A stretch of DNA of 64,000 nt, taken from AC-37 sp036389295. Its GTDB lineage: Bacteria > Actinomycetota > Thermoleophilia > Solirubrobacterales > Thermoleophilaceae. Below are positions 8,060 to 15,727 of the stretch, one piece after another; the stretch's first letter is position 1, and each line of letters begins with the position of its first letter. Below the pieces are notes generated by a model, which worked only from the letters and a program-made list of their open reading frames with translations, had not been told where the DNA came from and did not search any database. The position numbers and the translations under genes are program-made. The stretch covers positions 23,869 to 87,868 of the forward strand of contig DASVQB010000004.1 of NCBI GenBank assembly GCA_036389295.1. The letters are read 5' to 3'.

Positions 8060-9109
8060 CTACAGCTCGTAGGCCTCGGCCAGCTCAGGGTCCTTCTTGG
8101 CGAGCATCTCGGCGAGCGAGACCATCACCTTGCACTGCTTCCAGGTGGCGTCGTCCTGCATCTTGCCGTCGATCATGTGGACGCCGCGGCCGTCGGGGAT
8201 CGCCTCCAGCACCTTCTTGGCGAACAGGACCTCGTCCGCCGGCGGGCTGAACACCCGCTTGGCGATCTCGATCTGGGCCGGGTGCAGCGACCAGGCGCCG
8301 ACGCACCCCAGCAGGAACGCCGCCCGGAACTGCGTCTCGCAGCCGCGGGTGTCCTTGATGTCCCCGTACGGGCCGTAGAAGGGGAGGATGCCGGCGGACG
8401 TGCAGGCGTCCACCATGCGGGCGATCGAGTAGTGCCACGGGTCCTGCTGGGCCGTCGGGCGCGGGGCGTCCGGGTCGTCGGGGCTCGGGTCCTCGATCAC
8501 GCGGTAGGCGGGGTGCCCGCCGCCGACGCGGGTGGTCTTCATGCGCCGGAACGCGGCGAGGTCGGCCGGGCCGAAGCTCATGCCCTGCATGCGCGGGCTG
8601 GCGGTGGCGATCTCCTCCAGGTTCACCACGCCGAGCGAGGTCTCGAGGATGGCGTGGACGAGCAGCGGCCGCTCCAGGCCGGCCTTGGCCTCGAGCTGGG
8701 CCAGCAGGCGGTCGACGTAGTGGATGTCCCACGGCCCCTCGACCTTGGGGACCATGATCACGTCGAGCTTGTGGCCGATCTCGGTGACGAGCGCGGTCAG
8801 GTCGTCGAGGACCCACGGGCTCTCGAGGCTGTTGACCCGCGTCCAGAGCTGGGTGTCGCCGAAGTCGACCTCCTTCGCGACCCGGACGAGCCCGTCGCGG
8901 GCCGCCTCCTTGCGGTCCGCCGGGATCGCGTCCTCCAGGTTCCCGAGCAGGACGTCGGCCTGCTTGGCCATGTCCGGGACCTTCGCGGCCATCTTCTCGT
9001 TGCTCGCGTCGAAGAAGTGGATCATCCGCGAGGGCCTGAACGGGATCTCGCGGGCCGGGTCGGGCGCGCCCAGGGCGAGCGGCTTGAAGAAGTCGCGGGG
9101 GTTCCTCAC
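8060..9109 (-). CDS. mcl: (S)-malyl-CoA / beta-methylmalyl-CoA lyase, Chloroflexus type
   Basis: 349-residue member of the HpcH/HpaI-CitE (beta/alpha)8 lyase family. Much of the sequence is recognisable from the Chloroflexus trifunctional lyase: the DFFKPLALGAPDP start, LLGNLEDAIP, DVIMVPKVEGPWDIHYVDRL, MSFGPADLA, WHYSIARMVDAC, FYGPYGDIKD and MIDGKMQDDATWKQCKV. It cleaves or condenses malyl-CoA (acetyl-CoA + glyoxylate) and beta-methylmalyl-CoA (propionyl-CoA + glyoxylate), with Mg bound by conserved Glu/Asp. GTG start at 9109, ten nt after a TAGATT -10 on this strand. First gene of the leftward operon and divergent from mesaconyl-CoA hydratase. Confidence 0.9.
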   Translation of the reverse strand: MRNPRDFFKPLALGAPDPAREIPFRPSRMIHFFDASNEKMAAKVPDMAKQADVLLGNLEDAIPADRKEAARDGLVRVAKEVDFGDTQLWTRVNSLESPWVLDDLTALVTEIGHKLDVIMVPKVEGPWDIHYVDRLLAQLEAKAGLERPLLVHAILETSLGVVNLEEIATASPRMQGMSFGPADLAAFRRMKTTRVGGGHPAYRVIEDPSPDDPDAPRPTAQQDPWHYSIARMVDACTSAGILPFYGPYGDIKDTRGCETQFRAAFLLGCVGAWSLHPAQIEIAKRVFSPPADEVLFAKKVLEAIPDGRGVHMIDGKMQDDATWKQCKVMVSLAEMLAKKDPELAEAYEL

Positions 9110-9118
9110 GGCGCGGAA

Positions 9119-9183
9119 AATCTAGCGTGGGCCGTCGCGTCCGCTCCGTCGCGGGCCGGCCGCCGCGGCGCGCCGGCTAGGAT
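9119..9183. promoter_or_regulatory. Divergent promoter pair of the lyase operon and hydratase
   Basis: On the minus strand TAGATT (9124-9119) lies nine nt before the GTG of the lyase. On the plus strand TAGGAT (9178-9183) lies eleven nt before the ATG of the hydratase. Both fit TANNNT -10 elements giving very short or no leaders. No convincing -35 boxes are seen. Confidence 0.5.
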
Positions 9184-9194
9184 CGTCCGCACCC

Positions 9195-9764
9195 ATGGAC
9201 CACAAGCTCGACACCGATCAGGCGACCCGGGAGGCCTCCGGCGCCCGCCAGTACGGCCGCTACCTCGAGGAGTTCGAGGTCGGCGCCGTCTACAAGCACT
9301 GGCCGGCCAAGACCGTCACCGAGTCGGACGACCACCTGTTCTGCCTGATCACGATGAACCACCACCCGCTGCACGTCAACGACGTCTACGCGGCCGGGTC
9401 GCAGCAGGGCCGCAACGTCGTCGTGGGCCCGCTCGTCTACTCGCTGATGCTCGGCATGTCCGTCGGCGACGTGTCCGGCAAGGCGATCGCCAACCTCGCG
9501 ACCGAGGAGCTCTCGCACCCGGCGCCGGTCTTCCACGGCGACACCCTGTTCGTCGAGAGCGAGGTGCTCGAGGTGCGGCCCTCGAAGTCGAAGCCCGACC
9601 GCGGGATCGTGAAGGTGAAGACCGACTGCTACAAGCAGGACGGCACGCTCGTCGCGACCTTCAAGCGCTCGGTGCTGGTGCCGAAGCGGCCGGCGGGCGT
9701 CGACGCCTCCTCGGACGGCGCAGGCGCCGAGCGGTCCGAGCTCGCGCACAACCCGGACGGTTGA
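9195..9764 (+). CDS. MaoC-family mesaconyl-CoA hydratase
   Basis: 189 residues with a hot-dog fold. Diagnostic stretches are YLEEFEVGAVYKHWPAKTVT, DDHLFCLITMNHHPLHVN (catalytic Asp/His motif), VVGPLVYSLMLGMSVGDVSG, and HPAPVFHGDTLFVESEV. The first two closely resemble the hydratase of streptomycete ethylmalonyl-CoA clusters. It adds water to mesaconyl-CoA to give beta-methylmalyl-CoA, the substrate of the divergently encoded lyase. The ~25-residue C-terminal tail is polar and probably disordered. The gene ends exactly at the start of an 18-bp tandem repeat. Confidence 0.85.
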   Translation: MDHKLDTDQATREASGARQYGRYLEEFEVGAVYKHWPAKTVTESDDHLFCLITMNHHPLHVNDVYAAGSQQGRNVVVGPLVYSLMLGMSVGDVSGKAIANLATEELSHPAPVFHGDTLFVESEVLEVRPSKSKPDRGIVKVKTDCYKQDGTLVATFKRSVLVPKRPAGVDASSDGAGAERSELAHNPDG

Positions 9765-9874
9765 GCCGGGCGACCGGGCCGCGCCGGGCGACCGGGCCGC
9801 GCCGGGCGACGGGGCCGCGCCGGGCGACGGGGCCGCGCCGGGCGACGCGGTCGCGCCGCGGGTGACCGGGCCGC
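9765..9874 (+). repeat. 18-bp GC-rich tandem repeat directly after a stop codon
   Basis: Five to six copies of the unit GCCGGGCGACCGGGCCGC (with C/G changes) run head to tail from the base after the hydratase TGA. The last copy is degenerate. No T-run or clear hairpin distinguishes it as a terminator, although the units are partly self-complementary. Confidence 0.85.
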
Positions 9875-9987
9875 GCCGCTACGCGGTGCTCCGGGGCAAG
9901 ATCGCGCCCAGGGGGCGAAAGGGCTTCGAATCCGGCCTCCCCGGTGGTACGGTGGGCATGCACGGAAGCATGCGAGAGGGGAACGAA

Positions 9988-10956
9988 GTGGACGAGCGTG
10001 AGCAGGCACCCCTGGGTGGAGGCGAGCACGAGCTGGCCTCGGAGGTGTCCGAGCGGATCCGCGCGATCATCAGCTCGGCGGAGGCGGCCGCGAACGCGCT
10101 GCGGCACGAGGCCGAGCAGCGTGCGCAGGTCCGGCGCCGGGTGGCCGAGGAGGAGGCGAGGCGCGTCCTGGACGACGCCAGGCGCGAGGCCGCGGAGCTC
10201 CTCGCCGAGCGCGTCCGCCGCATCGCGGAGCTGAGCGACGCGGTGGTGGAGCGCGGCGAGCGCATAATCGTGCAGCTCGACCAGGCCGACGACGTGCGCC
10301 GCAAGCTCGAGGGCCTCGCCGGGGCGCTCGGCGAGACGGCCGAGCGGCTGGCCGCGGAGCTGTCCGAGGGCGGCGTGCGGCCGTCCGAGGGCGACGAGCC
10401 GGCGCTGGCCGAGGCGGACGAGCCCACGGCGGCGGCCGAGCCGGCGGCAGGCGAGCCGGCGACGGCGATGGACGAGCCCGAGGCGGTGACTTCGGACGAG
10501 CCAACGGCGGCGGCGGACGAGCCCGCGGCTTCGGACGAGCCCGCGGCGGCTTCGCCCGCGGCGGCGGCTTCGGACGAGCACGCGCCGGCGGCGGACGAGG
10601 TCGCCCCCGCCGAGGACTCCGAGCCGGACGGGCCCGTCGCAGTCGCGGACGAGCCCACAGCGGCCGACGAGCCCACCGGCGGCACCGCCGAGCGGACGCC
10701 GGTCGTGCGCCTGGCCGACGAGCTCGCCGCGGCCGACCCGGTCGACGACGGCGCCGACCGCGGCGCCCCCGACGAGCAGCTCGGCGCGCGGCTCGTGGCG
10801 CTCCAGATGGCGGTCGCGGGCGGGAACCGCGGCGAGGTCGAGGCGCACCTGCGCCGCAACTTCGACGTGAGCGACCTCGGCGCGATCCTCGACGACGTTT
10901 TCGGGCACGGCACGGACGCCGCCCAGCAGGTCGGCCAGGCCGGCCCCGCCGCGTAG
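9988..10956 (+). CDS. Coiled-coil protein with long acidic Ala/Asp/Glu/Pro linker
   Basis: 322 residues of unrecognised function. Residues ~10-125 form a charged coiled coil (ERIRAIISSAEAAANALR; RVAEEEARRVLDDARREAAE), in the style of DivIVA-like or membrane-associated scaffold proteins. Residues ~130-245 are a low-complexity linker built from repeats of ADEPTAA and SDEPAA. Residues ~260-310 are a compact helical end (LVALQMAVAGGNRGEVEAHL, then DLGAILDDVFG). The GTG at 9988 is preferred because GAGAGGGG lies six nt upstream; the ATG at 9958 is only four nt after the TACGGT -10 (9948-9953). No membrane segment is present. Confidence 0.7.
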   Translation: MDEREQAPLGGGEHELASEVSERIRAIISSAEAAANALRHEAEQRAQVRRRVAEEEARRVLDDARREAAELLAERVRRIAELSDAVVERGERIIVQLDQADDVRRKLEGLAGALGETAERLAAELSEGGVRPSEGDEPALAEADEPTAAAEPAAGEPATAMDEPEAVTSDEPTAAADEPAASDEPAAASPAAAASDEHAPAADEVAPAEDSEPDGPVAVADEPTAADEPTGGTAERTPVVRLADELAAADPVDDGADRGAPDEQLGARLVALQMAVAGGNRGEVEAHLRRNFDVSDLGAILDDVFGHGTDAAQQVGQAGPAA

Positions 10957-10958
10957 CT

Positions 10959-11004
10959 TCGCTGAAGGGTTTACGGACCCATAGGGCGGTAAATCCTTCA
11001 GCGA
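10959..11004. terminator. Bidirectional hairpin terminator between convergent genes
   Basis: TCGCTGAAGGGTTTAC (10959-10974) pairs with GTAAATCCTTCAGCGA (10989-11004) over 16 positions with one G-U pair. The loop holds an inner CCC-ATA-GGG hairpin. It separates two convergent genes and has no T-tract. Confidence 0.8.
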
Positions 11005-11020
11005 GCGTCGAGAGGGGCGC

Positions 11021-12358
11021 CTACCGCTCGCCGGCGACCGAGCGGCGCACGGTGCGGTCCGCGCCCGGCGGCCCCGACGCGGTGACCGCCAGCGCGACCT
11101 TGCCCTGGACCTCGTCCGCGTCCACCCGGCTCGGGACCCGGATCGCGAGGTGCACGGTCCCGGGCCCGGCCAGCACGCGGCGCGCGCTGCGAACGCGCAC
11201 GGGCTTCGAGCCGCGCAGCCGGACCGTCGCCCGCGCCAGGACCCGGCACGGCCGGTCGCACGCCGCGTCGAGCTCGACCGTCCGCTCGCGGAGGTCGGCG
11301 CCCTCCCCGCTCACGGTCAGCCGCGGCGGGCAGACCGGCCTCCCGAAGGCGGGGTCCCCGATCACCTGGACCCGGTGGTTGTCCTCGTCGGTCACGTACA
11401 CGTTCCCCACGCAGTCGGTCGCGACGTTGTAGGGGTGCTCGAACTCGAGCGGGCCGTCGCCGGCCGTGCCGTCGCCCCCGTTCGCGCCGAAGAACCGGAC
11501 GAAGTCGCCCGACGTGGTCATCCAGACGACGCGGTCGTTGTTCGTGTCCGCGACCCAGAGGCCGCCGCGGGGGTCGACCGCGGTCCCGTACGGAAGCGCG
11601 AACGCGCCCGGCTCGGTCCCGGCCTGGTCGTAGCCGCCGCCGTTGCGGCCGAACACCGCCAGCACGGTGCCGTCGTTCGCGAGCTTCTGGATGCGGTGGT
11701 TCGCATCGTCGGCGACGTAGACGTTGCCGGTGGCGTCCGTCGACAGCCCGCGCGGCGAGTTGAACTCGCCCGGCGCGCCGCCGAGCGTCCCGTCGCCCCC
11801 GTTCGCCCCGAACCGGCCCAGGAAGCGCCCGCGGGCGGTGAACTTCTGGACGCGCTTGTTCTCGTGGTCCGCGACCCAGACGTTGCCGAACGGGTCGAGC
11901 GTCAGGTCGCGCGGCTGGTCGAACTCGCCGTCGCCGCGGCCGGCGGTGCCGTCGCCGCCGTTCCGCCCCCACATCCGGAGCAGCCGCCCCGCCGGCGAGA
12001 ACACCTGGATCCGGTGGTTGTGGGTGTCGGCCACGTAGATGTTCCCGAGCCCGTCCACGTCCACGTCGTAGGGCAGGTTGAAGCGCCCCGGCGCCGCGCT
12101 GCGGTGCCTGCGGGGGAGGGCGGCGAACGGCCGCGGCGTGCCGTCGTTCGCGAACCGCAGGATCCGGTTGTTGTCGCGGTCGGCGACCCAGATCGTGCCC
12201 GCGTCGTCGACCGCTATGCCGTCCGGGAGCGCGAACTGCCCCGGTCCGGCGCCCTCGGAGCCGAAGGCGCGCAGGAAGCCGGTCTCCGCCCGCGCGGCGG
12301 GGGCGGCGAGCACGAGGAGGAGGGCTGCGAAGAGGGAGGCGACCGTCGGGCGCGGCAT
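11021..12358 (-). CDS. Secreted six-repeat NHL beta-propeller protein
   Basis: 445 residues with an N-terminal signal peptide (hydrophobic core ~7-22, ending ARA). Six NHL repeats of ~45 residues follow, each with the pattern F..P.giavD..G..yVaD..NhRIq.f; examples are IWVADRDNNRILRF, IYVADTHNHRIQVF and VYVADDANHRIQKL. These build one propeller at ~30-330. Residues ~335-445 are a separate cysteine-containing beta-rich region of unknown function. NHL propellers serve as binding scaffolds or sometimes lyases; no catalytic residues can be pinned here. A TAGCGT -10 lies 12 nt upstream. Confidence 0.8.
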   Translation of the reverse strand: MPRPTVASLFAALLLVLAAPAARAETGFLRAFGSEGAGPGQFALPDGIAVDDAGTIWVADRDNNRILRFANDGTPRPFAALPRRHRSAAPGRFNLPYDVDVDGLGNIYVADTHNHRIQVFSPAGRLLRMWGRNGGDGTAGRGDGEFDQPRDLTLDPFGNVWVADHENKRVQKFTARGRFLGRFGANGGDGTLGGAPGEFNSPRGLSTDATGNVYVADDANHRIQKLANDGTVLAVFGRNGGGYDQAGTEPGAFALPYGTAVDPRGGLWVADTNNDRVVWMTTSGDFVRFFGANGGDGTAGDGPLEFEHPYNVATDCVGNVYVTDEDNHRVQVIGDPAFGRPVCPPRLTVSGEGADLRERTVELDAACDRPCRVLARATVRLRGSKPVRVRSARRVLAGPGTVHLAIRVPSRVDADEVQGKVALAVTASGPPGADRTVRRSVAGER

Positions 12359-12370
12359 GGGCGGCCCGCC

Positions 12371-12383
12371 ACGCTACTAGGGT
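12371..12383. promoter_or_regulatory. Abutting divergent -10 elements
   Basis: TAGCGT on the minus strand (12376-12371) serves the NHL gene. TAGGGT on the plus strand (12378-12383) lies eight nt before the GTG at 12392. Only one base separates the two hexamers, so RNA polymerase could hardly occupy both at once. Confidence 0.45.
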
Positions 12384-12391
12384 CTCGCCTC

Positions 12392-12865
12392 GTGGACGAG
12401 CATCCCTTCCGCGCAGCGTGGCGAACGCGCGACGTCGAGGCCTGGGCCGCCGCGCTCGCCCCCGGCGTCGAGCTGCGCTCCCCGATCCTCACGGAGCCGT
12501 TCCGGGGCCGGGAGGCGGTCGCCGAGCTCTACGCCGTCCTGTTCGAGGCGATCGGCGAGATGACGTTCACGGACGAGCTCGAGAGCGTCGGGACGCACGC
12601 GTTCTTCTGGCACGCCGACGTCCGCGGCCGGCGGGTCGAGGGCGCCGACATCCTGCGCACCGACGACCGCGGCCAGATCGTCCACATAGCCGTGATGATC
12701 CGCCCGCTCGTGGACATCGCCGAGTTCGCCGCGGCGGTCGCCCCGCCGCTGGCGGCCAGGCGCGGGCGCCTCCGCGCCGCGCCGCTGCGGCCGCTGATCC
12801 TCCTGCTGAGGGGCGTCCTGGGCCTCGCGGACCGGGTCGCCTCACGGGTCGCGCGGGCCGGCTGA
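12392..12865 (+). CDS. NTF2/SnoaL-like small protein
   Basis: 157 residues. The first ~110 show the cone-shaped NTF2-like pattern: HPFRAAWRTRDVEAWAAALA, then PGVELRSPI, FRGREAVAELYAVLFEAI, FFWHADVRGRRVEGADILR and IVHIAVMIRPL. Such domains bind small ligands or act as cyclases/isomerases; nothing specific can be assigned. The C-terminal ~45 residues are Arg/Leu-rich and could form an amphipathic helix. The GTG start is inferred from the TAGGGT -10 eight nt upstream (leaderless). Confidence 0.7.
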   Translation: MDEHPFRAAWRTRDVEAWAAALAPGVELRSPILTEPFRGREAVAELYAVLFEAIGEMTFTDELESVGTHAFFWHADVRGRRVEGADILRTDDRGQIVHIAVMIRPLVDIAEFAAAVAPPLAARRGRLRAAPLRPLILLLRGVLGLADRVASRVARAG

Positions 12866-12892
12866 GCCGCCCGCCGGTCGCGGCCGCGCCTA

Positions 12893-15673
12893 CTAGGGGC
12901 CCTTGCCGGCGTCGAAGTGGCCCTTGACCTGGGCGGCCGTGAGGACCTTGCCGTAGACGGCCACGTCGTCGATCACGCCGGCGAAGAACTCGCTCGCGCC
13001 GTCCCAGGAGGCCATGAACAGGTCCGAGCCGAAGATCGTCGCCGGGCCGGAGAGCGCCTGGCTCGCCACCTGCACGCCGTTCAGGTAGAGCCGCTGCGTC
13101 GCGCCGTCGTGCGTGCCGACCACGTGGTAGGTCGCGCCCGCGATCACCGCGCCGGACGGGGCCTGGAGCCGCCGCCGGACGCCGTTCTGGATGACGGTGA
13201 ACTCGAGCCGCCCGGCGTTGAACTGGATCGAGTAGGCCTCCGGCTTCGTGACCACCGAGGCGAAGCCGACCGACGGGACCGTGGTCGGCTTGATCCAGGT
13301 CTCGAGCGTGATGGCCGAGGACAGCGCCAGCGAGGACGAGTTCGGGACGCGCACCCGGTCGTCGACCCCGTCGGTCCGGAGGGCGCGGTTCTGGGCGTCC
13401 GTCGCAAGCAGGCTCAGCTGGCCCAGGGCGGGGGCGCCGACGAAGGTGCCGTTGTTGGCGACCTTCTGGTCGCTCGCCACCGTGCCCGCGGTCTCGCCGA
13501 GCCGCCAGTAGCTGATCGGCCCGTCGGCCAGCACGAGCTGCGAGTAGCTCTGCGCCGGCGGCGGGTCGAGCGTCCGCGCGCTGACCGCGTTCGAGTACGC
13601 GGACGACGTGCTGGAGGCGATCGCCTTGACCCGGTACCAGTAGGTGGTCGAGGCCGACAGCCCCGAGTCGGAGAAGCTCGTGGTGCCGGCCGCGAGGGTC
13701 CGCGCGACGGGCGCGGCGAAGGTCGAGTCGGCGCTCCGCTCGAGCACGAAGCCGGTCTCGTTGGTCGAGTTGTCGGTCCAGCGCAGGTCGATCGCGGACG
13801 GCGAGGCGGCGCTCGCGGTCAGGCCGGACGGGGCCGCCACCGAGGCCGGCGGCTGCGTGCTCCCCGCGGCGGCGTCGTAGTGCGCCTTCACGCGGGCGGC
13901 GGACAGCACGCCGCGGTAGACCGCGACCTCGTCGAGCGTGCCGCGCAGGAACTCGTCGCCGCCGGACCAGGACCCCATGTAGAGCGCGGCCGAGCTGGTG
14001 CTCGCGCTGCCGGCCAGCGCGGCCGACGCGACCTGGACGCCGTTCAGGTAGAGCCGCTGGGTCGTGCCGTCGAAGGTCCCCACCACGTGGTAGGCCTGTC
14101 CCGCCACGACCGCCCCGCTCGGGGCCTGGAGCCGCTTGCGGTCGCCGCCCTGGATCACGGTCAGCTCCAGCCGCGGTCCGTTGAACTGGAGCGTGTAGGC
14201 CTCGGGCTTGGTGACGATCGACGCGAAGCTGCCCGCTGCGGGCAGGGCCGCCGGCTTGATCCACGCCTCGACGGTGATCGCGTTCGTCAGGTCGAGCGAC
14301 GACGAGGCGGGCACGCGCACGTGGTCGTTCGTCCCGTCGAGCCCGACCGCCTTGTCGGACTCGCCGGGGAGGAGGCCGGCCGAGCCGAGCGTGGGAGCGT
14401 TCACGTAGGTGCCGTTCGCGGCGCCGCGCTGGTCGAGCGCGGTCGTGCCGCTCGTGTCGCCGAGCCGCCAGTAGCCGACCGGGCTGTCGGTCAGGACCGC
14501 CTGCGCGTACGCGGAGCTCGACGGGCCGACCAGCTCGATCGTGTCGGTCTCGCTGGTCGACCAGTTGCCCGCCTTGTCGTGGAACTGCGCGTACACGCGC
14601 TTGGTCCCGGCGGTCGCGTTGCCGCCGTAGGTCGGGTTGGCCAGGTCCCAGCCGATCGACTGGGCGGTGGAGTCGACGCCCGTGTAGCCGAACGTCTGCC
14701 AGGCGCTCCCGTCGTTCGAGAGCCGCACCTGGTCGACGCCAGCGATGTCGTCGCGGCCGAGAACCTTCACGGTCACGCGCGAGCTGGTGGTCTGCGCGTC
14801 GACGTCGTTGATCGAGACCGTGCCGGTCGGCCGCGCGCCGTCGATCAGCTTGCCGGCCGAGACCGAGAAGTTGGTGATGCCCTCGTTGGCGGTCGTGCTC
14901 TCGCGCGAGGCGTCGGCCTTGCCGGGGCTCTCGGTGATCAGGTTGTTCGGGTCGGTGACCGAGCGCAGCACGTACTGGCCGTCGGCCAGCGTCGACTGGT
15001 TCAGGTCGATCCACTGCTCCGAGCGCCAGTAGTCGTAGGTGTCGCCCCAGCCGACGGAGATCCCCTGCTGGATCACGTTCGACGCGTCCGGGTAGCAGCC
15101 GCTCGACGGGAACACGGCGGGGTACGGGGTCCCCGGCAGGGTCGTGATGAACTCCTCGTCCATGATGCAGCTCGTGGTCTTCGTGCCGATCTGGTCCGGC
15201 GCGCCGTTCGAGCCGCCGCTCGCCTTCCAGGCGTCGTAGTCCGCCTTCTTCCAGAGCTGGTAGCGGCCCCAGTTGTCGAAGTGGTAGTGCTGGTGCGCGG
15301 CGTGCCAGTAGAGCTTGCCCACGGCGTAGTCGGTGAACGTGCCGTCGCCGTTGAACACGCGCTGGTAGGCGGGCCCCTCCTTGGTGGTGGGGTTGATAAC
15401 GGCGCGTACCACGAGCTTGCCCGGCCCGGCGTTCCAGACCGTGTTGCTGAACCGCAGGACGTTGTGCATCGTGCCCGCGCCGTCGGGGCTGACGTCGGCG
15501 CGGTCGAGCCGCAGGCTGCGCGGCGGGAGCGTCCTCAGGTCGGGCTCCATGGCGGTCGCGGCCATGGCCGCGGACGCGTCGAGGAGCGACGTCAGCGCGA
15601 CCGCGGCCAGCAGGGCCAGGGTCGAGAGGCGGCGCAGGGAGAGGCGTCCGACGTCCTTGTCGCGCGGGGGCAC
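12893..15673 (-). CDS. Secreted lysyl-oxidase-like protein with two LamG-like domains and an FN3 domain
   Basis: 926 residues. A signal peptide (~1-39) precedes a lysyl-oxidase-type domain with the copper-binding motif WHAAHQHYHFDNW (His124, His127, His129, His131). Two laminin-G-like (concanavalin-fold) domains follow at ~395-600 and ~715-925; both contain TQRLYLNGVQVAS and YHVVGT. An FN3 domain lies between them (~610-705, SAIDLRWTDNSTNETGFVLE). It would oxidise lysyl amines on extracellular partners while the LamG domains bind glycans or protein. The GTG start overlaps GGAGG, so the exact start is uncertain. Confidence 0.8.
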   Translation of the reverse strand: MPPRDKDVGRLSLRRLSTLALLAAVALTSLLDASAAMAATAMEPDLRTLPPRSLRLDRADVSPDGAGTMHNVLRFSNTVWNAGPGKLVVRAVINPTTKEGPAYQRVFNGDGTFTDYAVGKLYWHAAHQHYHFDNWGRYQLWKKADYDAWKASGGSNGAPDQIGTKTTSCIMDEEFITTLPGTPYPAVFPSSGCYPDASNVIQQGISVGWGDTYDYWRSEQWIDLNQSTLADGQYVLRSVTDPNNLITESPGKADASRESTTANEGITNFSVSAGKLIDGARPTGTVSINDVDAQTTSSRVTVKVLGRDDIAGVDQVRLSNDGSAWQTFGYTGVDSTAQSIGWDLANPTYGGNATAGTKRVYAQFHDKAGNWSTSETDTIELVGPSSSAYAQAVLTDSPVGYWRLGDTSGTTALDQRGAANGTYVNAPTLGSAGLLPGESDKAVGLDGTNDHVRVPASSSLDLTNAITVEAWIKPAALPAAGSFASIVTKPEAYTLQFNGPRLELTVIQGGDRKRLQAPSGAVVAGQAYHVVGTFDGTTQRLYLNGVQVASAALAGSASTSSAALYMGSWSGGDEFLRGTLDEVAVYRGVLSAARVKAHYDAAAGSTQPPASVAAPSGLTASAASPSAIDLRWTDNSTNETGFVLERSADSTFAAPVARTLAAGTTSFSDSGLSASTTYWYRVKAIASSTSSAYSNAVSARTLDPPPAQSYSQLVLADGPISYWRLGETAGTVASDQKVANNGTFVGAPALGQLSLLATDAQNRALRTDGVDDRVRVPNSSSLALSSAITLETWIKPTTVPSVGFASVVTKPEAYSIQFNAGRLEFTVIQNGVRRRLQAPSGAVIAGATYHVVGTHDGATQRLYLNGVQVASQALSGPATIFGSDLFMASWDGASEFFAGVIDDVAVYGKVLTAAQVKGHFDAGKGP

Positions 15674-15727
15674 CTCCTTTCTGTACCAGCAGGCGGACCG
15701 GGGGTCAAGCCCGGCTGGACGTGCGTA

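Noticed and set aside
9765..9874. Possible CRISPR array
   Set aside because: Units are contiguous 18-bp repeats with no spacers, and no cas genes are present.
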